Positions 58,852 to 64,000 of a stretch of 64,000 nt of DNA are shown piece by piece. The translations under genes and the position numbers were made by a program. The notes beneath the pieces are model-generated. The model was not told the origin of the DNA. It saw only the letters and a list, made by a program, of their open reading frames with translations, and did no database searches. The stretch's first letter is position 1, and each line of letters opens with the position of its first letter. This stretch comes from Bifiguratus adelaidae (Eukaryota > Mucoromycota > Endogonomycetes > Endogonales), in contig MVBO01000057.1 in NCBI GenBank assembly GCA_002261195.1, forward strand, positions 1 to 64,000, written 5' to 3'.

Positions 58852-61800
58852 ATGGCAAGAGAGGACGTTGAGGCGACAGATCAAGGTCCCTCGGACTCTT
58901 CTTGGGCCGAATTGCTGAGATCGTCTGACAAGACAAACCTTGAGGCTTTGCAATATGCCATCAAGATAAAAGCAGGGCGACAAGGTACGGCTGACCTGGA
59001 CGGTAGGCAGACAAACAGAGCACCCGGACTGATGCCATACATGTTCTCACAGATATCACCGCCAAGACACTGCCTCCTGTATTGCAGCTCTTGTTTTCCT
59101 ATGGATCCGCAAGGTTCGATCGCAAATCACGGCTTACATCTGTGGAAATTCTGCGAGACCTCGCTCAATGGAACGCAGGACTGCTGTTGGAGAGTATCAT
59201 GCCCATACTGCGTAGAGAACTCGATCGAATGCTCAAAGGGGGGCCAGAGGGGTGAGTAGACATTAGGATGGGTGGAGAATGATGATCTTACGGGCGTTTA
59301 GGTATGCGACATCGTCCACGACGCGATTCAATATCTTGGTGTGGATCTGTACCATCTTTGCGGCGGCATTCAGTGCTCCGGACACCAAGAGTGTACAGGT
59401 GTATTTTGGCCCATTGCTGGATGGTGTCATTGGATTAATTGAATCCCTGTCGTTTGGTGATGACAGCAAGGTTAATCTGAAGAGGAGCGCAATTGTGCAA
59501 ACGCGGCGCATGCTCAGGAAATGTCTGACCAAGGTGGAGGACATTTTACAGCATGCTCTCCACACACCTACCATCGAACCTCCGTATAAAAAGGCACCTT
59601 TCCTTGGAGTCGTCATTGGTACACTGTTGCATGCGAAACAGAACGTCAAGGATGCAGAGCAAGTGGTCGAAAAGTACAAGAGCGACATTTTAAAGTTTTA
59701 TGTCGCCCATATCATCTCCTCGAAAACCATCGTTCCAGAGCATTGTGCTACCGGCCTCAACATTTTCTTTCAACGGTGCGTTACTGAAGACGGCTTTGTC
59801 AGAGACGTTTTACCGACGCTGGAGAAGATGGTTCTACGATCACCCGAGGCGGCATTGTACTCTATCGCGCTTGTCATATCTGGTCTGTCGTTTGATCCTA
59901 GCCAGATTTTCGGTAAGGGACTGCTCGAGCAGCTTCTCAATCAACTGCGTTCAAGCAGCGAAGTTGTACGAAAGCATGCGGAATCACTGTGGATGGTTCT
60001 AGCGCAATTTAGCCGTCAAGCATCTCATCTCCAGGTAATCGTCAGTCAACTGTCATCACTTCTCACCAACAACAAAGTCACCAACGCGGATCAACGAGCG
60101 GCCTTCTATCGATGTCTGGGCCAGTTAGCCTCAGCAGCCAATCCGGAAATTAGTCGGTCATCATTAACGCTCTGTCTCAAAATGGTCTCCAAAGAGGCCA
60201 ATGAGACTGCGGCAACCTTTGCCATCGATGCCGCCGGAAAGCATTGGTCGGTTACCTTGGCGCAGTCGGCTTCCCAGGCTGATGCTGGAACAGATGCTAT
60301 CAAAGCGGCCATGACGGGAATGACGAGCACAAAGGCTGCGATACGGAAAGCTTGGGCGTGTGCAGTTGGCGATATGCTTTGGAGCGCCGGAGCATCTGCA
60401 AGCGATGCGCTCAAAAAGGCCAGTGTGCCACTCGTCAAGTCCATGCTGGCATCCTTCAACAAACTTGCCACGAATCCGTTGACGTTTAAGGACGGGCCTT
60501 TGGAAGGATACGTGCTTGCTGCAACCTTGACCGGTCGCCTGCGCGAGTGGGCGGAGCCTGCTGCCTTGGAACTCGTGAAGAGCGAGAAAATAGAGGATAA
60601 ATGCCTGGCCACCGCTCCCAAACCGTCTTTTCTTGTATGGGATCGCATCTATACCAAGCTGACGGCGGTTGAGGAACTGTCGTGGTTTATTCGAGCTCTA
60701 GAATCCATCACCGTCGGATTTGACGAGAAACCCGATCAAAATCAAGCCTTCTCCAACATGGTAGCCTACGCCTGGATCTACCTTATTACACGAGCGCCAC
60801 AACACGAGTCACGACGGACGGCGTATGAGACGTTGAGCAAACTCAACCAGTCTCATCCATTGCAAGTAGGGCCAGTTCTTCGACAGGGACTTCGGCAGTG
60901 GGTCTTGGATCTCGAGCATAAGCCCAAGGACGCCCTTCCGGTTCAGTTACTGGCCAACGCACCAGTCGAGATGCCGTCAGTGACGAACTACAAGCTTTCT
61001 CGACTTTTGACAAGTATCACCACGTTCAAGCAGCCACGTACAGACAAGGAACAAACTCCTGTTCTGGACGCGCTCGCCGAGTGCTTCCTGTTGGCGCATC
61101 ATCCGGCTATCATCTCTCCGACTGCAAAGTACGATTGGATCAGTCTTGTGCAGAGAACAATGTCGGATCCCGGCAAGCTTGTTGAGACCTATTCGCCACA
61201 ATTACAAGGCGACATCGAGAAGCACTTGACGTCACGTCGAGAATCCGGGAACTTCTATCAGGCAGCACTGAATGGCATTGCCACATTGGTCTTCATCAAC
61301 CCGGACACTTACGCCCCGCACTTTATCGATTTTGTCAAGAAGGATCTGGATCCTTCTTTAACACGAGACATCACTCCAAAAGACATTGCGATATGGTCAT
61401 TGGAAGATGGACAATTGTTCGAGAATCCTTTGAACAAGAACAAGACGGTTGAAGACAAGAATGCGAAGGATTACGCTGAAAGAAAATGGGCACAAGAGAC
61501 GCGCGAAGCTCTTGCAAAGAAGAAAGGTGTCACCTTGGAGAAGAAACTTACAAAGGAGGAGCAAGCAACGGTTAATGCGCAGTTAGCCAAGGAGAAAGCT
61601 GTGAGGGAACGTGTCGCAAGTGTATCGGAGAAGGTTCACCAGAGTCTCGATCTGATTCGCGCTCTCAGTCGTGGCAATCATGATTATATGGCTGAGCAAC
61701 TGGTCACCTTGGTCCAGTTGGTGCTTGATGCCGGTGAAAGCAATGCTGGACTCGTTGCCGGGTACAGCCTTTTTGAGACCTTCCAAGATATGTCACAACT

Positions 61801-64000
61801 AACTGGGGCGTCCATTGAGGAGATCCAAACGCCTCTTGCCGTTAGCATCTTCCGTGGGAAAAAGATCACTCCGTTGCCGTCCGAATGGACCCATGAGTGT
61901 ATGAAAGATTTGGTCAGTCGCGTCATCTATCGATTACGTGCCGTAAGCGAAAACAACCCACTTTCGCCGGCGTCTTTTTCATTCTGCTTTCCACTTCTTC
62001 ATCAAATCTTGCGCCAAGAGGGTATTGATTGCAACAAGAGCACAGATGAAGGCAAGGAGGATGCTCAGGAGCAAGTAATGATCGCTACAGACGTGCTTGG
62101 CTTCCATTGCGCGCAAGGTTTCTCCGATCTGCTTCCTCGTAAGGACATGATCGAGGCCTTGTTGGCCGTCATCAAAGACTATCCCATGTGCGCGAAAACC
62201 TCAAAAGCATCCCTCCTTACTCTTACCGAATCTATGGGCGGTACAGCAACGTTCGAAGAGAAAGACAAGCTTCTCAAGGGTCTCCTTTCAGAGGATGCGC
62301 ATGTCCGACTTTCCGCACTGCAAGCTCTGGACTTCTTTGACCTTTCCGACGTCCTTTATTCCCCCGAATTGTGGATTGCATTGTACGATGCCGATAGTAC
62401 TAATGCTTCTACCGCGGAAGAGCTCTGGGACGATAACGAAATGACGCTCAAGGAGGACTTTAGTGTCGAGCTGCTCGATTTGGTGACAGGCAAAAACGCC
62501 TACATCCGAACCAGTGCAAGCAAAGGCTTGGCTGCTGCGGTAAAAGAATATCCGGTAACCCTGAATGATATCCTGCACCGCATATTTTCAAGGTACGCAG
62601 ACCTCTCCAAATCCCTTGATCCGGAATACGACGAGTATGGTATGATACGACCAGAGACGTTGAATCGCAAGGATCCTTGGGAAGACCGAGTTGGCTTGGC
62701 TTTGGCATTGAAGGAATTGGCCCCACTGTTCGATGACGAAGCTCTCAAGGAGTCTACCCAGTTTCTTATTGAACACCAAGCTCTAGGCGATCGTCACGAG
62801 TCCGTACGAGAGCACATGTTGAATGCTGGTCTGGCCCTCGTTGAAGCTCACAAGGAGGAAAGCCTGCGTGTGTTGATGCCGCTGTTACAATCATACCTTG
62901 ACGCGCCTGATCAAAAGGACGAAACCCATGATCGCATCCGCCAGGCTGTCGTCATTCTTTTTGGTGCAGTGGCGAGCTATCTTCCGGAAGGGGATGCAAG
63001 GATTGAGGTCGCACTCGAAAAGCTCATTGACACGCTCAGCACACCTTCCGAAACTGTACAGTCATCTGTTGCCGATTGCTTGCCTCCCTTGGTCAAGCTT
63101 AGCAAGTCGCTCGTACCAGGTCTGGTTGATCGACTCTTTGAGGGTTTGTTAAATGGCGAAAAGTATGCGCAAAGAAGAGGGTCCGCCTATGGTTTAGCTG
63201 GTGTGGTGAAAGGTCGCGGAATTTCAGCGCTCAAGGACTGCAACATCATGGAGCGCTTGAAGCAAGCTGCTGAGAACAAGAAAATGTATCAGCATAGACA
63301 AGGTGCCGTTATGGCCTTCGAAACCTTGTCCGCGACGCTGAAAAGGCTGTTCGAGCCCTATGTTCCGCAAATTTTACCTCTGCTTCTTGCATGCTTCGGC
63401 GATCCGAACAGCGATGTGAGAGAAGCCACTTTGGACGCCTCTCGCATCATTATGGGTCAGATCAGTGGTCACTGTGTCAAGCTTATCCTTCCTTCGTTGC
63501 TCCAGGGTCTGGAGGAGCGTCAATGGCGGACAAAGAAGGGCTCTGTGGAACTTCTCGGGTCAATGGCCTATTGTGCTCCAAAACAACTCTCCATATCCCT
63601 GCCAACCGTTGTTCCCCGATTAACCGAGGTTTTGACGGACACGCATGCGCAAGTGCAAAACGCAGCAAACAATTCCCTCCTTCAGTTTGGTGAAGTGATC
63701 AACAACCCTGAAATCCAAACCTTGGTGCCTGTTCTTCTGGATGCCCTATCGCAACCCAACAACAAAACCAAACCGGCACTAGAAGCACTACTGCAGACTG
63801 TATTCGTTCATTACATTGACTCGCCATCGCTCGCTCTTGTGATACCTATCCTCCAAAGAGGCTTGAGGGATCGCACCACCGAAATCAAGACCAAAGCTTC
63901 TCAAATCGTTGGCAACATGTCAACCCTGACAGATCAAAAGGACTTGATACCATATCTGTCCGAACTCTTACCTGGCGTCAAGGAAGTGTTGGTAGATCCT
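58852..64000 (+). CDS. GCN1: GCN1, activator of the eIF2alpha kinase GCN2 (3' partial)
   Basis: Giant HEAT-repeat ribosome-associated protein that lets Gcn2 sense uncharged tRNA and also acts at collided ribosomes. Exons 58852-58984, 59053-59251 and 59302 onward; the third stays open to the window end, giving about 1,675 residues so far of a usual 2,600-2,700. Recognised blocks: FNILVWICTIFAAAF, ATGLNIFFQRCVTEDGF, LWMVLAQFSRQ, DYAERKWAQETREALAKKKG before a Lys/Glu-rich helix, KNAYIRTSASKGLAAAVKEYP, EYDEYGMIRPETLNRKDPWE, and the start of the eEF3-like HEAT region QRRGSAYGLAGVVKGRG with FGDPNSDVREATLDASRIIMG. The Gcn2-binding RWD-binding region lies beyond the window. ATG 58852 starts MAREDVEATDQG. 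Confidence 0.95.

Noticed and set aside
60106-60648. Minus-strand Ala/Ser-rich open frame of 180 codons
   Set aside because: It is antisense to a GCN1 exon with clear family blocks.

Overview
The window comes from a fungal nuclear genome. Almost every gene carries short GT-AG introns of about 43-75 nt with CTAAC-like branch points. The protein set is fungal: two Zn(II)2Cys6 transcription factors, Nma111, an arrestin-type trafficking adaptor, mitochondrial FabD, fungal-type pantothenate synthetase and GCN1. Several genes (Integrator subunit 4, DNA polymerase kappa with a ubiquitin-binding zinc finger and PIP box, an Atos/FAM214 homologue, a succinyl-CoA:glutarate-CoA transferase-like enzyme, a CPVL-type carboxypeptidase) are rare or missing in Dikarya. 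I therefore infer an early-diverging lineage such as Mucoromycota; this is inference, not proof.

Layout. 1-6.7 kb: 3' end of a cyclin-D1-binding (GCIP) protein, an unknown Ser/Arg/Pro-rich protein, a gene-poor stretch with a possible decayed PAQR/HlyIII relic, and a multi-exon Integrator subunit 4 gene. 6.8-17 kb: tightly packed housekeeping genes: RBM34/Nop12, NAD(P)HX dehydratase, a tRNA m3C methyltransferase, an APH-fold kinase, an AIG2-like protein, COQ6 and Pol kappa. 17-31.7 kb: a protein kinase, Nma111, Atos-like protein, LSG1 GTPase, a small protein resembling bacterial PH-like proteins, a class III CoA-transferase and mitochondrial malonyl-CoA:ACP transacylase. 31.7-38.8 kb: bL31m, TIM10, an unknown protein, a serine carboxypeptidase, farnesyltransferase beta and a broken SDR gene. 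38.9-47.4 kb: two low-complexity proteins in tandem and two zinc-cluster regulators. 47.6-64 kb: topoisomerase I, alanyl-tRNA synthetase, GALT, an arrestin-like adaptor, pantothenate synthetase and the 5' part of GCN1, which runs off the window.

Gene spacing is very small. Divergent pairs share 60-120 bp (Nop12/NAXD, APH/AIG2, COQ6/Pol kappa, LSG1/PH-like, SUGCT/MCAT, bL31m/TIM10) and some convergent pairs are separated by only 13-22 bp. Functional themes are mitochondria (COQ6, MCAT, bL31m, TIM10, a probable mitochondrial CoA-transferase), translation (AARS, LSG1, GCN1, Nop12, METTL) and metabolite repair or cofactor synthesis (NAXD, PanC). No mobile element, CRISPR array, rRNA or tRNA gene was recognised.

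Exon boundaries were worked out by hand from splice consensus, reading phase and family knowledge. Where they could not be fixed (5' exons of INTS4, first exon of MCAT) this is stated.
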